64,000 bases of DNA from Chitinophaga rupis. Its GTDB lineage: Bacteria; Bacteroidota; Bacteroidia; Chitinophagales; Chitinophagaceae. This document shows positions 17,148 to 25,758 of this stretch, piece by piece (the first letter of the stretch is position 1; each line of letters starts with the position of its first letter). The position numbers and the translations under genes were made by a program. Below the pieces are notes generated by a model that searched no databases, was not told the DNA's origin, and saw nothing but the letters and a program-made list of their open reading frames with translations. The DNA lies in the NCBI RefSeq assembly GCF_900109685.1, contig NZ_FOBB01000002.1, forward strand, positions 285,663 through 349,662, in the 5' to 3' direction.

Positions 17148-17300
17148 ATGATAGATCAACAATCCCTGATTGATTTAAATATCCTGCCCGGTCCTGAAAG
17201 CAGGATGTGCCTGCAAGCAAAGCTGGATAATTGCCGGACAAAAAGAGGAAAGGCTTACCTGCAGGCGCTGTTGAAGCTGAAAAACCTTGACAGGCAATAG
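17148..17300 (+). CDS. Possible 50-residue protein, unknown
   Basis: An ATG at 17148 opens a 50-codon frame ending TAG at 17298-17300. The product begins MIDQQSLIDLNILPG and ends in a basic, helical-looking LQALLKLKNLDRQ tail. Codon choice is like the neighbouring genes, and the frame fills the spacer exactly between the divergent reductase promoter and the convergent UbiB-like gene (6-nt gap). I do not recognise it. It could be a genuine small cytosolic protein or a chance frame. Confidence 0.45.
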   Translation: MIDQQSLIDLNILPGPESRMCLQAKLDNCRTKRGKAYLQALLKLKNLDRQ

Positions 17301-17306
17301 CCCTGC

Positions 17307-18623
17307 TTACTGCATCAGCGTTTTAAAACGGCCTGCGCCGGTGTATACTTCTGCCTTCAGATCGCTTAATATGGAGTACAGGCCAAAGTAAGTACGGTTC
17401 ACATACAACGAGTGGCGGGAGCCACGGGCTACCTTGGAATCGCGTACTTCTTTCAGGTTGTACACATAATCCATGTAGGCATATATTTCCTGGAAATATT
17501 CTTCATTGCCAAAATCAAAGCTGGTTACGGTAAAAGGCAGCGTAAGCAGGTCTATCATTTTCTGGAAAAGCCCGGAGTAAAATGTAATTTCCTTATCCGT
17601 ATCAGATGGGTGGATCATCTCCAGGTTCATGTAGATCTGCATCCGTTTGGCATCATCCTGCAGGATGGTTTTATCGACCAGCATAAAATAGTTGGTATAA
17701 AAATCCTCCGGTATCTCCTTTATGCAGCCAAAGTCAAAAATGCCTACCGTACCATTATCCCGCATCAGGAAATTGCCGGGGTGCGGATCTGCATGCACTT
17801 TTTTCAGCTGGTGCATCTGGAAATCATAAAAATCCCACAGCGCCTGTCCAATGCTGTTGCGCACCTCCTGTGAAGGGTTGCGTAACAGGAACTCTTTCAG
17901 GTGAAAGCCATCCAGCCAGTCCATAGTAATAATACGGTCAGAGGAAAGCTCCGGGTAATAGCGGGGAAATACCAGGTTGGGAATATGCGCGCAAAGGGCC
18001 GACAGCTCTACGGAACGGCGCAGCTCCAGCTGGTAATCGGTTTCTTCCAGCAGCTTGGTCTCGATCTCGTCAAAGTATTTATCCATATCCACCTCGCTCA
18101 TGCCCACAATGCGCACGGCAAATGGCTTTACAATGCGCAGGTCGGATTTTACGCTGTTGGCCACACCGGGGTACTGGATCTTAATAGCCAGCTGCTGGCC
18201 GTTCTTCCATGCCTTGTGCACCTGCCCAATGGAGGCAGCATTGGAAGCATGCAGGTCAAACTTATCGTATAGCTGTGAAGGTGATTTACCCAGCGTTTTT
18301 ACAAAGGTGTTCACTACCAGCGGGCCGGAAAGTGGCGGGGCGCTGTACTGCGACATGGCAAACATATCTGTGTAAGCCTTGGGCAGCATGCCTTTATCCA
18401 TGCTTAACATTTGCGCTACCTTTAAGGCGCTGCCTTTTAACTGGCTAAGGGTATCGTAAATATCTTCCGCATTATCCGCATGCAGCTCTTCCTTACTGAT
18501 AGAAGGGTCCATGAGCTTTTTGGTATAGTGCTTTAAATAGTTGGAGCCTACTTTTAATCCCGTGGTTATAAAACGTCCAGCCCTTTCCACTTTGCCGGTC
18601 GGGATATTGGATTGTTCCTTCAT
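17307..18623 (-). CDS. ABC1/AarF/UbiB-like atypical kinase
   Basis: This 438-residue protein has the UbiB-family signatures: the KGSALKVAQMLSMD segment (equivalent of the KxGQ motif), the Ala-rich NAASIGQVHKA loop, the LAIKIQYPGV lysine and the catalytic/metal segment KVHADPHPGNFLM followed by GIFDFGCIKEI. UbiB proteins are atypical kinases/ATPases tied to isoprenoid-quinone or lipid biology; no direct substrate is proven. Unlike UbiB there is no obvious C-terminal membrane pair. A TetR-like gene lies upstream on the same strand with a repeat-filled 228-nt gap, a pairing that suggests co-regulation. Confidence 0.85.
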   Translation of the reverse strand: MKEQSNIPTGKVERAGRFITTGLKVGSNYLKHYTKKLMDPSISKEELHADNAEDIYDTLSQLKGSALKVAQMLSMDKGMLPKAYTDMFAMSQYSAPPLSGPLVVNTFVKTLGKSPSQLYDKFDLHASNAASIGQVHKAWKNGQQLAIKIQYPGVANSVKSDLRIVKPFAVRIVGMSEVDMDKYFDEIETKLLEETDYQLELRRSVELSALCAHIPNLVFPRYYPELSSDRIITMDWLDGFHLKEFLLRNPSQEVRNSIGQALWDFYDFQMHQLKKVHADPHPGNFLMRDNGTVGIFDFGCIKEIPEDFYTNYFMLVDKTILQDDAKRMQIYMNLEMIHPSDTDKEITFYSGLFQKMIDLLTLPFTVTSFDFGNEEYFQEIYAYMDYVYNLKEVRDSKVARGSRHSLYVNRTYFGLYSILSDLKAEVYTGAGRFKTLMQ

Positions 18624-18628
18624 CTTTT

Positions 18629-18715
18629 GATTTTAGATTTACGATCTACGATTTTAGATTTTCTAAAATGTACATCGTTACTTTTTATAGTTCAATCAGA
18701 TTTTAGATTTACGAT
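18629..18715. repeat. GATTTTAGATTTACGAT intergenic word repeat
   Basis: The spacer between the UbiB-like and TetR-like genes carries two exact copies of GATTTTAGATTTACGAT (18629-18645 and 18699-18715) plus partial copies. The same word builds the inverted repeat at 32108-32202, about 13 kb away. The rest of the spacer up to 18851 is AT-rich without a recognisable element. Confidence 0.7.
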
Positions 18716-18851
18716 TAGCTGGCCACAAGAACAGCTCTCCTGACATCACAAGAAGTATTTCAGGAATACGATCTTATATGATTGACGTATGAACAGGACT
18801 TTTATTTTATGGTTCCCGGAATAATCCGCTTCAATCAAATCTGAAATCGCC

Positions 18852-19478
18852 TCATTTCCCCGTAAACATAAACTTGCCAAAATCGAACAGGCTATCCAGC
18901 GTATTGGCGGCAATCAGCTGGAAGCTCAGGTGTACAGCCTTTTCAATAGCGGCATCCGTCATTTCAAAACGCTCGCTGCTGTCGTTTATCCAGTAGCGGA
19001 GCACAAACAGCGCCTGTACCCAGAAGCCATGTACGTATTGGTCGGAAATGTATTTGCGTTCCTTGATCTCGCTGGTTTGGTAACCTTCTTTCACCAGGTC
19101 TTCCACGTATTTGTAAAAAGCCTTTTTAAAGGTTTCCAGCTGGCCCTGGTGCAAGACCGGGAAGCGGAATTTTTCCTGCTGCAGCAGAATGTAGCTACGG
19201 TCGGCTTTCAGCTTTTGCACCCACATAAAGTAAAAGGTGAGCAGCTTTTCACGGGCGGAGTAGTTCCTGTAAATTTCATCTCCCTGCAGTTGGCTAATAG
19301 TATCCTCAAAAATACCCAGCCATATATCTTTTTCCACTGCTTCCAGGGAGCTGTAAAGATCATAAAAAGCCGGTTCCGGCAGGCTTACCATCTTGCAAAA
19401 AGCGTATACGGAAACAGGTGGTTTGCCATTCTCCAGCCAGTATAATTTATAAGCGTCGCGTAGCTGTTGTTTGTCCAT
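18852..19478 (-). CDS. TetR-family-like transcriptional regulator
   Basis: The 208-residue protein has an N-terminal helical region that fits a TetR helix-turn-helix (PPVSVYAFCKMVSLPEPAFYDLYSSLEAVEKDIW), followed by an all-helical ligand/dimer domain (RSYILLQQEKFRFP, later WINDSSERFEMTDAAIEKAVHLSFQLI). The DNA-binding part is divergent from classical TetR. It sits upstream of the UbiB-like kinase on the same strand and probably controls it; the ligand is unknown. Confidence 0.75.
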   Translation of the reverse strand: MDKQQLRDAYKLYWLENGKPPVSVYAFCKMVSLPEPAFYDLYSSLEAVEKDIWLGIFEDTISQLQGDEIYRNYSAREKLLTFYFMWVQKLKADRSYILLQQEKFRFPVLHQGQLETFKKAFYKYVEDLVKEGYQTSEIKERKYISDQYVHGFWVQALFVLRYWINDSSERFEMTDAAIEKAVHLSFQLIAANTLDSLFDFGKFMFTGK

Positions 19479-19524
19479 TTTTGAAAGTTTTTAAGCGTTT
19501 TGGGCATAGGGGGTCTCAGCCTTA

Positions 19525-19532
19525 CAAAATTA
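19525..19532 (-). promoter_or_regulatory. -7 promoter element for the TetR-like gene
   Basis: The minus strand reads TAATTTTG, a full match to TAnnTTTG, 46 nt upstream of the start codon. No TTTG at the expected distance upstream. Confidence 0.4.
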
Positions 19533-19604
19533 CGCCAGAACGGTGGATAATGAACAGGCAGCCGCAAATTTGATGTTGCGCGGATGTTAAATAATCGCTA
19601 AAAA

Positions 19605-20522
19605 CTAGCGGACGGTCTTCAGCACTGTAAACAAAGTGTCATAGAACGGTTTGGCCTGCTCAAACATGGGGAAATGGCCGGATTCCTGGATCCAGTGCAG
19701 CTGAATGGAAGGGCGTATGATCTTCAGGTCATAGGTGTAGAAGGCCAGCGCATCCTGCCGGCCGGCAATTACGTGAACAGGGCCTTTGTAACGGGGCAGG
19801 GTTTTGCTTACATCATAGTGTACCCGGAACAGGTCCCGGATCAGCAGCTGCCGCATTTTTATGTTGGGTTTACCGGCGTTTATCTTTTTCAACAGGCTGT
19901 CCAGCATACTTTTATTGTAAATGTAAGAGAGGCGGCCCAGCTTATCCAGCTCAACAGAATCTGCGGCGCTGGCACGGCCGTCGGTCATTTTTTTAGTCAG
20001 CGTATCCAGTAGCTGCAGGTCGGCCACACCAAGGCGTACCCGCAGGTTGGCAACATGCACTGCAAAATTCTCCTCTGATATTTTATAATAACCGGGGTTA
20101 GCCAGCACTAGCGTTCTTACCCGCTCAGGATGCGCTGCCGCAAAACACATAGCCAGCATAGCGCCCCAGGAATGCCCGTAAATAATGCCCTGCTGAATGT
20201 GTAAATGATCCAGCAGGCGTTTTACATCTTCCACCTCGGCCTGCAGGGTAATGGTAGTTGAATCAAATGGCGTGGGAATGGAACGGCCGGTACCTCTTTG
20301 CTCCAATAAAATGCTTTTATAGGATGTACCTAATGCAATGGCTACCTCCTCCTGCTGCAAATAAGAGTTGCCGGGGCCACCGCTTAAAATTATTACCGGG
20401 GCGCCGGTACCGTAAGTATGATAGTACAAATATCCCTGGGCATATTGAAGAGAATCCATTTGCTGTGCGTGCAGGGGATGGGCTAACAGCAGGATGGTTA
20501 ACAGTAGCAGAACGGTTTTCAT
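19605..20522 (-). CDS. Secreted alpha/beta hydrolase, proline iminopeptidase-like
   Basis: This 305-residue protein has a signal peptide (MKTVLLLLTILLLAHPLHAQQ), an oxyanion segment ILSGGPGNS (the HGGPG equivalent with Ser before GG), a nucleophile elbow GHSWGAM near residue 117, and a C-terminal QESGHFPMFEQ with the catalytic His. The GGPG plus GxSWG pattern is typical of the proline iminopeptidase/tricorn-interacting-factor S33 group; substrates may be small peptides or esters. It is divergent from the DUF4251 gene with only 42 nt between start codons. Confidence 0.8.
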   Translation of the reverse strand: MKTVLLLLTILLLAHPLHAQQMDSLQYAQGYLYYHTYGTGAPVIILSGGPGNSYLQQEEVAIALGTSYKSILLEQRGTGRSIPTPFDSTTITLQAEVEDVKRLLDHLHIQQGIIYGHSWGAMLAMCFAAAHPERVRTLVLANPGYYKISEENFAVHVANLRVRLGVADLQLLDTLTKKMTDGRASAADSVELDKLGRLSYIYNKSMLDSLLKKINAGKPNIKMRQLLIRDLFRVHYDVSKTLPRYKGPVHVIAGRQDALAFYTYDLKIIRPSIQLHWIQESGHFPMFEQAKPFYDTLFTVLKTVR

Positions 20523-20564
20523 AAATTATGGCAATTGGTGTAAATTTAGGAAAAGAACAGTGTT

Positions 20565-21056
20565 ATGAAAAAGTTTTTGAACGGAAGCCTCTTTTTAATA
20601 ATGGCCATTACCTGCTGCGGCCAGCTATTTGCCCAGGATAATAAAAAAGATAAGATAAAAGATCTGGTAGCCACCCAGTCCTATGTGTTTAAAGCACAAA
20701 CAGCACTGCCCATGAGCGGCCGCACGCGGCAGCTTACCAGCGAGTATGAGGTGAAGGTTGCCAAAGATTCTGTGATCACCTACCTGCCATACTTTGGCCG
20801 TGCCTATACGGCGCCGCTGGATCCCAGCAAGGGCGGTATCCAGTTCACCTCCCGTAAATTTGATTACACGGTAAATAACGGCAAAAAAGGGGGCTGGAAT
20901 ATACAGATCAGTCCAAAAGATGCAGATGATGTACGGCAAATGGTGCTGATGCTTTCTGAAGATGGTTACGGCACCCTGCAGGTAAGCAGTAATAACCGGC
21001 AACCTATTATGTTCAACGGTTACATAACGGAGAGGGAGCCACGAAAACAAAAATAA
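20565..21056 (+). CDS. DUF4251 protein, exported
   Basis: This 163-residue protein has a signal peptide (LFLIMAITCCGQLFAQ) and the DUF4251 core: a VFKAQTALPMSGRTRQLTSEYEVKV strand pair, the ITYLPYFGRAYTAPLDPSKGGIQFTS motif and a C-terminal VSSNNRQPIMFNGYI. The domain is common in Bacteroidota; its function is unknown and it is expected to be periplasmic. Confidence 0.85.
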   Translation: MKKFLNGSLFLIMAITCCGQLFAQDNKKDKIKDLVATQSYVFKAQTALPMSGRTRQLTSEYEVKVAKDSVITYLPYFGRAYTAPLDPSKGGIQFTSRKFDYTVNNGKKGGWNIQISPKDADDVRQMVLMLSEDGYGTLQVSSNNRQPIMFNGYITEREPRKQK

Positions 21057-21156
21057 AACCACCCCCTGTCAACTTTTTAGGAAATATTTGTGGAAATGAT
21101 GTAATTTCTTCCCTACGATCATTTCAGTAACCCTAACTCTCATAAACGTATAATAC

Positions 21157-23217
21157 ATGCATTTCCTCAAAAGCTGGATGTTTGCTATCCTTCCCTTACT
21201 ATTATTAACAGCAACTGCCTGTGCCCAACAGCCGCCTAAAACGGAAGTATTGTGGGATACCTATGGTGTGCCGCATGTATATGGTAAAAGTTTGGCCGAT
21301 ATGTATTATGGTTTTGGCTGGGCGCAAATGCACAACCATGCTAACCTGCTACTGCAGCTCTATGGGCAGGCCAGGGGCCGTAGTGCTGAATACTGGGGAG
21401 AAAAGAACCTGCTTCGTGATGAGATCATTCATTTATTCAACATACCGGAGCTGGCTAAAGCGCATTATGCCCGTCAAAACCCGGTTTTTAAAAGCTGCCT
21501 GGATGCTTTTGTAAAAGGTGTTAATGCTTATGCCAAAGCGCACCCGGAAGCTATCGGAGAAAAGTTTAAACAGGTGCTGCCCATCCAGCCCACTGATGTT
21601 ACGGCGCATGCCCTGCGGGTATTGTACATACAGTTCCTGGCTATAGATGATATTGATGAAGCCATGCAGGTGGCGGGGCGTGGCTCTAATGCCATTGCCA
21701 TCGGACCATCCCGCTCCGCTTCCCGCAATGCCATGCTGCTGGCCAATCCGCATTTGCCCTGGGCCGATCTGTATCTTTTTTTTGAGGCGCAGCTAAGCGG
21801 ACCGGGATATAACGCTTACGGTGCTACGTTAATAGGGATGCCTACCCTGGCCATTGCATTTAATGAGCACCTGGGCTGGACGCATACCGTGAACACCATT
21901 GATGCCTCTGACCGCTATACCCTGCAGCTGAAAGACAGCAATACATATATCCTGGATAATAAACCGGTACGGTTCTTACAAAAGAGCATTACGTTAAAAG
22001 TAAAGCAGGATAACGGCAGCCTGCAATCGCAAACCGTGCCCCTGAGATACAGCAAACAAGGGCCTGTAATAATGGGAAAGAAGGGGGATGCCTACGCCGT
22101 GCGTATTGCCGGCATGGAGCGCCCGGACATGATCTACCAGTGGCACCAGATGGGCGCCGCACAGAACTGGGCACAGTTTGAGGCTGCGCTGAAGCTGATG
22201 CAGCTGCCCATGTTTAATGTGATGTATGCTGATGATGCCGGCAATATTAATTACTTCTTTGCCGGTAATGTACCGGTACGTGCGCAGGGTAACTGGGATT
22301 TCTGGCAGCAGCCGGTAGATGGCAGTAACAGCGCCTACATCTGGCAGCAAACGCACCCTTATAAAGATCTGCCTAAGCTGCATAACCCATCCACCGGTTT
22401 TTTACAGAATGCCAATGATCCGCCCTGGACCTGTACTTATCCCACCCTGCTGGATCCCGCCAATTACCCTTCGTATATGGCTTCCCGTAACACCGGTCTG
22501 CGCCCGCAACGAGCGCTGAATATGATCCGGAAAGATAGCTCCATTACCTACGAGGAGCTGGTAGCTGATAAATACAATACCGGCATGGAAGCAGCCGACC
22601 GTTACCTGGATGAATTGCTGGCTGCCGTAAAACAATACCCGGATACCGCCGCCACCCGTGCTGCCGCTGTATTACAGCAATGGGACCGGGCCACAGATAC
22701 TGCCAGCACCGGCGCGCTGTTATTTACTCATTGGTTTGATAAGCTGAAGCCCGGCATGATCCGTACGCCTTTTGATCCGGCACACCCGGTAACCACACCG
22801 GCCGGCCTGAAAGACCCCGCCGGTGCAGTAAAGCTGCTGGCAACAGCTGCCGCAGAAATGCAACAGCAATATGGCCGCCTGGATGTGCCCTGGGGCAGCC
22901 TGGCCCGTATGCGCTTCAATAAGCGGAACTATGCCGGTAACGGCGGCTCCGGCCACTATGGCATTTTCCGGGTGATCGATTACCAGGAAGATGAGGACAA
23001 AAAATACACCGCTTCAGGGGGAGATAGCTATGTAGCCATTGTGGAGTTCAGCAAACCCCTGAAAGCGCAGGTACTACTGAGCTATGGTAATGCCACCCAG
23101 CCGGGTAACAAATACCGGGGCGATCAGCTGCAGCTGCTGTCGCAAAAGAAAATGCGTACACCCTGGCTGCAACGCAGCGAGGTAATGGAACACCTGGAAG
23201 AAAGAGAAACACCTTAA
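21157..23217 (+). CDS. Penicillin-acylase-type Ntn hydrolase
   Basis: This 686-residue protein has a signal peptide (FAILPLLLLTATACAQQ) followed by the alpha-chain opening VLWDTYGVPHVYGKS. The autocatalytic cleavage site and N-terminal nucleophile lie in GRGSNAIAIGPSRSASR (Ser after Gly, near residue 190). The beta chain carries ANPHLPW and the conserved Asn/Arg region further on. Members include penicillin acylases, acyl-homoserine-lactone acylases and cephalosporin acylases. The sequence cannot say which amide is cut, so substrate assignment is open. It is periplasmic. Confidence 0.85.
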   Translation: MHFLKSWMFAILPLLLLTATACAQQPPKTEVLWDTYGVPHVYGKSLADMYYGFGWAQMHNHANLLLQLYGQARGRSAEYWGEKNLLRDEIIHLFNIPELAKAHYARQNPVFKSCLDAFVKGVNAYAKAHPEAIGEKFKQVLPIQPTDVTAHALRVLYIQFLAIDDIDEAMQVAGRGSNAIAIGPSRSASRNAMLLANPHLPWADLYLFFEAQLSGPGYNAYGATLIGMPTLAIAFNEHLGWTHTVNTIDASDRYTLQLKDSNTYILDNKPVRFLQKSITLKVKQDNGSLQSQTVPLRYSKQGPVIMGKKGDAYAVRIAGMERPDMIYQWHQMGAAQNWAQFEAALKLMQLPMFNVMYADDAGNINYFFAGNVPVRAQGNWDFWQQPVDGSNSAYIWQQTHPYKDLPKLHNPSTGFLQNANDPPWTCTYPTLLDPANYPSYMASRNTGLRPQRALNMIRKDSSITYEELVADKYNTGMEAADRYLDELLAAVKQYPDTAATRAAAVLQQWDRATDTASTGALLFTHWFDKLKPGMIRTPFDPAHPVTTPAGLKDPAGAVKLLATAAAEMQQQYGRLDVPWGSLARMRFNKRNYAGNGGSGHYGIFRVIDYQEDEDKKYTASGGDSYVAIVEFSKPLKAQVLLSYGNATQPGNKYRGDQLQLLSQKKMRTPWLQRSEVMEHLEERETP

Positions 23218-23267
23218 TATTTATTATATTGGAGGATCATCCTTTTTAAGACAAAAAAAAATTACGA

Positions 23268-23702
23268 ATGAAACGTCTTTTATTATTCCCCGTTGTGTGT
23301 TTGCTGTTACAATTCTCCTATGCACAATCCAGGGACGAAGCAGCCGTTACGCAGGCGGTAGAAAACCTGCGCAAAGCGATGGTAGATGGTGATAAGGCCG
23401 CGCTGGAAAAAGTGTCTGACGACAAGCTGAGCTACGGGCATTCCAATGGTAACCTGGAAGACAAGGCTACTTTTGTAGGGAACATTGTAAGCGGAAAATC
23501 TGATTTTGTTAAGATAGACCTTAGCGGCCAAACCATTACCATAGTAGGTAATACCGCTATTGTACGCCACGTGCTGGATGCAGAAACCAACGACGGCGGC
23601 AAACCCGGCACTGTGCATTTACGCGTGCTGCTGGTATGGGCAAAAGAAGGGGGCCAATGGAAATTGCTGGCAAGGCAGGCCGTGAAGGAGCCGGTGAAAT
23701 AA
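23268..23702 (+). CDS. NTF2-like (DUF4440-type) exported protein
   Basis: This 144-residue protein has a signal peptide (LLLFPVVCLLLQFSYAQ), then the cone-shaped NTF2-like pattern: AVTQAVENLRKAMVDGDKAALEKVSDD, the YGHSNGNLEDKATF loop, and C-terminal strands ending VWAKEGGQWKLLARQA. These small domains bind ligands or act as lyases/isomerases; no catalytic motif is obvious. It lies 50 nt downstream of the acylase, possibly in one transcript, and is followed by a strong hairpin. Confidence 0.8.
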   Translation: MKRLLLFPVVCLLLQFSYAQSRDEAAVTQAVENLRKAMVDGDKAALEKVSDDKLSYGHSNGNLEDKATFVGNIVSGKSDFVKIDLSGQTITIVGNTAIVRHVLDAETNDGGKPGTVHLRVLLVWAKEGGQWKLLARQAVKEPVK

Positions 23703-23725
23703 TTAAGAATGAATAATTCATAATT

Positions 23726-23768
23726 AAAACATCTGGAAGGGGTTTCAGCAGCTCTTTTCAGATGTTTT
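23726..23768 (+). terminator. Hairpin terminator after the NTF2-like gene
   Basis: AAAACATCTG (23726-23735) pairs with CAGATGTTTT (23759-23768), a 10-bp stem with A-run on the left and T-run on the right, so it could work in both directions. It follows a small palindromic AT repeat (23700-23725). Confidence 0.7.
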
Positions 23769-23878
23769 AATGTAGTGCAGCGTCAAGCGGAAGCTGTCAA
23801 ATTTTTCTCTTTGACAATAATTAATTACTTTAAATATTCAGAATACACCAGGTAACCATAAATATTTAAAGCCCCCCA

Positions 23879-24784
23879 ATGAGAAAGATAAAAAGGCTCC
23901 TTAGCATTTTTACCCATTCTGTATATAAATCAAGAAAGACACAACAAGCGGACCTTTTATTGCTCGGGAAAATACTTTCCCGGCAAAATAAGGCGTTGCA
24001 GCAGGTCAGCAACCTGGCTGAAACTGAGTTCCGGGTTTTCTCTCAAACCGGTGATGACGGCATTATTCAATACTTAATAAGCAAGGCTGATATTACCGAC
24101 CACACATTCGTGGAGTTTGGTGTAGAGAATTACATTGAATCCAATACCCGTTTCTTACTGGTTAATGATAACTGGTCTGGTCTGGTGATCGATGGCTCAG
24201 AGAAGCATATTAATTTCATAAAAACAGATGATATCTGCTACCAGCACGATCTGAGTACCCTTTGCGCATTTATTACCAGTGAGAATATTAATGAGCTGAT
24301 CTCTTCCGGCGGGATCTCAGGAGAGATCGGGCTATTGAGCATAGATATTGACGGCAACGACTATTGGATCTGGAAAGCCATTAACGTAGTAAGCCCCACC
24401 ATTGTAATTGTTGAATATAATAGCGTGCTGGGATCTGAGCGGGCTATTACTGTTCCCTATAACCCGGATTTCATCCGCACAAAAGCACATTACAGTAACC
24501 TTTATTTTGGTACCTCGCTGAAGGCATTATGCTTACTGGCTGAAGAAAAGGGCTATGCCTTTGTGGGCTCCAATTCTGTTGGCACCAACGCTTACTTTGT
24601 AAAAAAAGAAAGATTGGGCAGCCTTGTGCCCAGGAGCGCAGAAGAAGGTTATGTGCAATCAAAATTCCGGGAAAGCCGGGATGTGAATGGGAACCTTACT
24701 TATTTAAGCGGAAAACACAGGTATAACCTGATTAAAGGCTTACCTGTGTATAATGTAATAACGGGGCAGGTGGAGGCGCTGTAA
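23879..24784 (+). CDS. FkbM-like methyltransferase-fold protein
   Basis: The 301-residue protein has a basic, helical N-terminus, then a likely SAM-binding motif I (HTFVEFGVENYIESNT, about residue 80), a WSGLVIDGS strand and the FkbM-like LLSIDIDGNDYWIWKAI followed by VIVEYN. This suggests a class I methyltransferase fold related to FkbM, but the assignment rests on motifs only. No signal peptide. The reading frame is noticeably more AT-rich than its neighbours, and the gene is framed by hairpins on both sides, consistent with, but not proof of, horizontal acquisition. Such genes often sit in glycan clusters; none is nearby. Confidence 0.5.
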   Translation: MRKIKRLLSIFTHSVYKSRKTQQADLLLLGKILSRQNKALQQVSNLAETEFRVFSQTGDDGIIQYLISKADITDHTFVEFGVENYIESNTRFLLVNDNWSGLVIDGSEKHINFIKTDDICYQHDLSTLCAFITSENINELISSGGISGEIGLLSIDIDGNDYWIWKAINVVSPTIVIVEYNSVLGSERAITVPYNPDFIRTKAHYSNLYFGTSLKALCLLAEEKGYAFVGSNSVGTNAYFVKKERLGSLVPRSAEEGYVQSKFRESRDVNGNLTYLSGKHRYNLIKGLPVYNVITGQVEAL

Positions 24785-24803
24785 ACGGAATGCGGTATTA
24801 CCA

Positions 24804-24858
24804 GGTGGCCGGCAGTTAAGCCACCAACAGGAAATGCCATCCCTGATGGACGGCATTT
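24804..24858 (+). terminator. Paired hairpins between convergent genes
   Basis: GGTGGC/GCCACC (24804-24809 with 24820-24825) is followed by an 11-bp stem with one mismatch, AAATGCC-a-TCC pairing with GGA-c-GGCATTT (24832-24858). The second hairpin has A and T runs at its feet and probably terminates the FkbM-like gene and the convergent SDR gene. Confidence 0.65.
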
Positions 24859-24876
24859 ACACAAGCGCTGAAACAA

Positions 24877-25629
24877 TTATAGCAGACCGCCGGAAACCGT
24901 AATTCTTTCCCCGGTTACCCAACCCGCATCATCAGAAGCCAGGAAAACAGCCACTTTTGCAATATCCTCCGGCTGACCTGTGCGGCCCAAAGGCGTATTC
25001 GCAACCATTTGTTTTTCAAGATCGCCACCAATGATACCGGCGCTATGCGTGCCTTCCGTTTCTGTAACACCGGGTGCAATAGTATTGATCCGTATCTTTC
25101 TTCCTCCCAGCTCCTTTGCCAGCAGCTTCGTCATATTGTCCACGGCCGCTTTTGCTGCGCAATATACAACCAGGCCCGGGATGGGATTCTGGCTTACCGT
25201 AGAGCTGATATTGATGATACTTCCGCCACCATCACCGAACATTTCAACCGCATTTTGAGTAGACAGTAAGTTGCCCAGCACATGCGTGTTATATTGTGCA
25301 TGGAAGGTATCCTCTGTAACTGCCTCCAGTGGCTCAAATTTGAAAACACCTGCATTGTTGACCAGGATATCCAGCCTGCCAAAAGTGCTTTTTGTTTCTT
25401 TAAAAAGGTTTTTCACATCTGCTGACTTTGTAACATCGCCACGAACAGCAATAGCAGTACCGCCATTTTGTGTGATCTCATTTACCACTTTATCAGCACC
25501 TTCTTTACTGGATGCATAATTGACAACAACTTTTGCGCCTGCAGCTGCAAATGCTTTAGCAATCCCTGCACCGATCCCTTTTGATGCCCCGGTAACCACG
25601 GCTACTTTATCCTTTAATTTTAAGTCCAT
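24877..25629 (-). CDS. Classical SDR oxidoreductase (glucose dehydrogenase/FabG-like)
   Basis: This 250-residue protein has TGASKGIGAGIA (cofactor loop), NNAG, the catalytic ISS...YCAAKAA (Ser, Tyr, Lys) and the C-terminal DDAGWVTGERITVSGGLL typical of classical tetrameric SDRs; cofactor preference is not certain. Substrate unknown. It is divergent from an HxlR regulator, an arrangement in which HxlR proteins commonly repress or activate the neighbouring redox enzyme. Confidence 0.85.
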   Translation of the reverse strand: MDLKLKDKVAVVTGASKGIGAGIAKAFAAAGAKVVVNYASSKEGADKVVNEITQNGGTAIAVRGDVTKSADVKNLFKETKSTFGRLDILVNNAGVFKFEPLEAVTEDTFHAQYNTHVLGNLLSTQNAVEMFGDGGGSIINISSTVSQNPIPGLVVYCAAKAAVDNMTKLLAKELGGRKIRINTIAPGVTETEGTHSAGIIGGDLEKQMVANTPLGRTGQPEDIAKVAVFLASDDAGWVTGERITVSGGLL

Positions 25630-25668
25630 TGTTATTTATTTTTAATTCAGATGCAATACTAGATCAAT

Positions 25669-25724
25669 TATGTACTTTTGGCAAGTATGTACTTTTATGT
25701 ATCTTACATACTAAAAAGTATGTA
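25669..25724. promoter_or_regulatory. HxlR operator-like repeats in divergent spacer
   Basis: Three related half-sites and their inverse occur in 56 nt: TATGTACTTTT at 25669-25679, AGTATGTACTTTT at 25684-25696, TACATACT at 25705-25712 and AGTATGTA at 25717-25724. TACATACT is the exact reverse complement of AGTATGTA. The sites lie between the SDR and hxlR-type genes; a near -7 element for the SDR (minus TAGTATTG, 25654-25661) directly abuts them. This fits HxlR autoregulation and control of the SDR. Confidence 0.65.
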
Positions 25725-25758
25725 TTGTTGATTATTAGTCATTTACAACAAAAGAAAG

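Noticed and set aside
21157..23217. Quorum-quenching acyl-homoserine-lactone acylase
   Set aside because: The family is certain but substrate cannot be told from sequence, so the specific label was not used.
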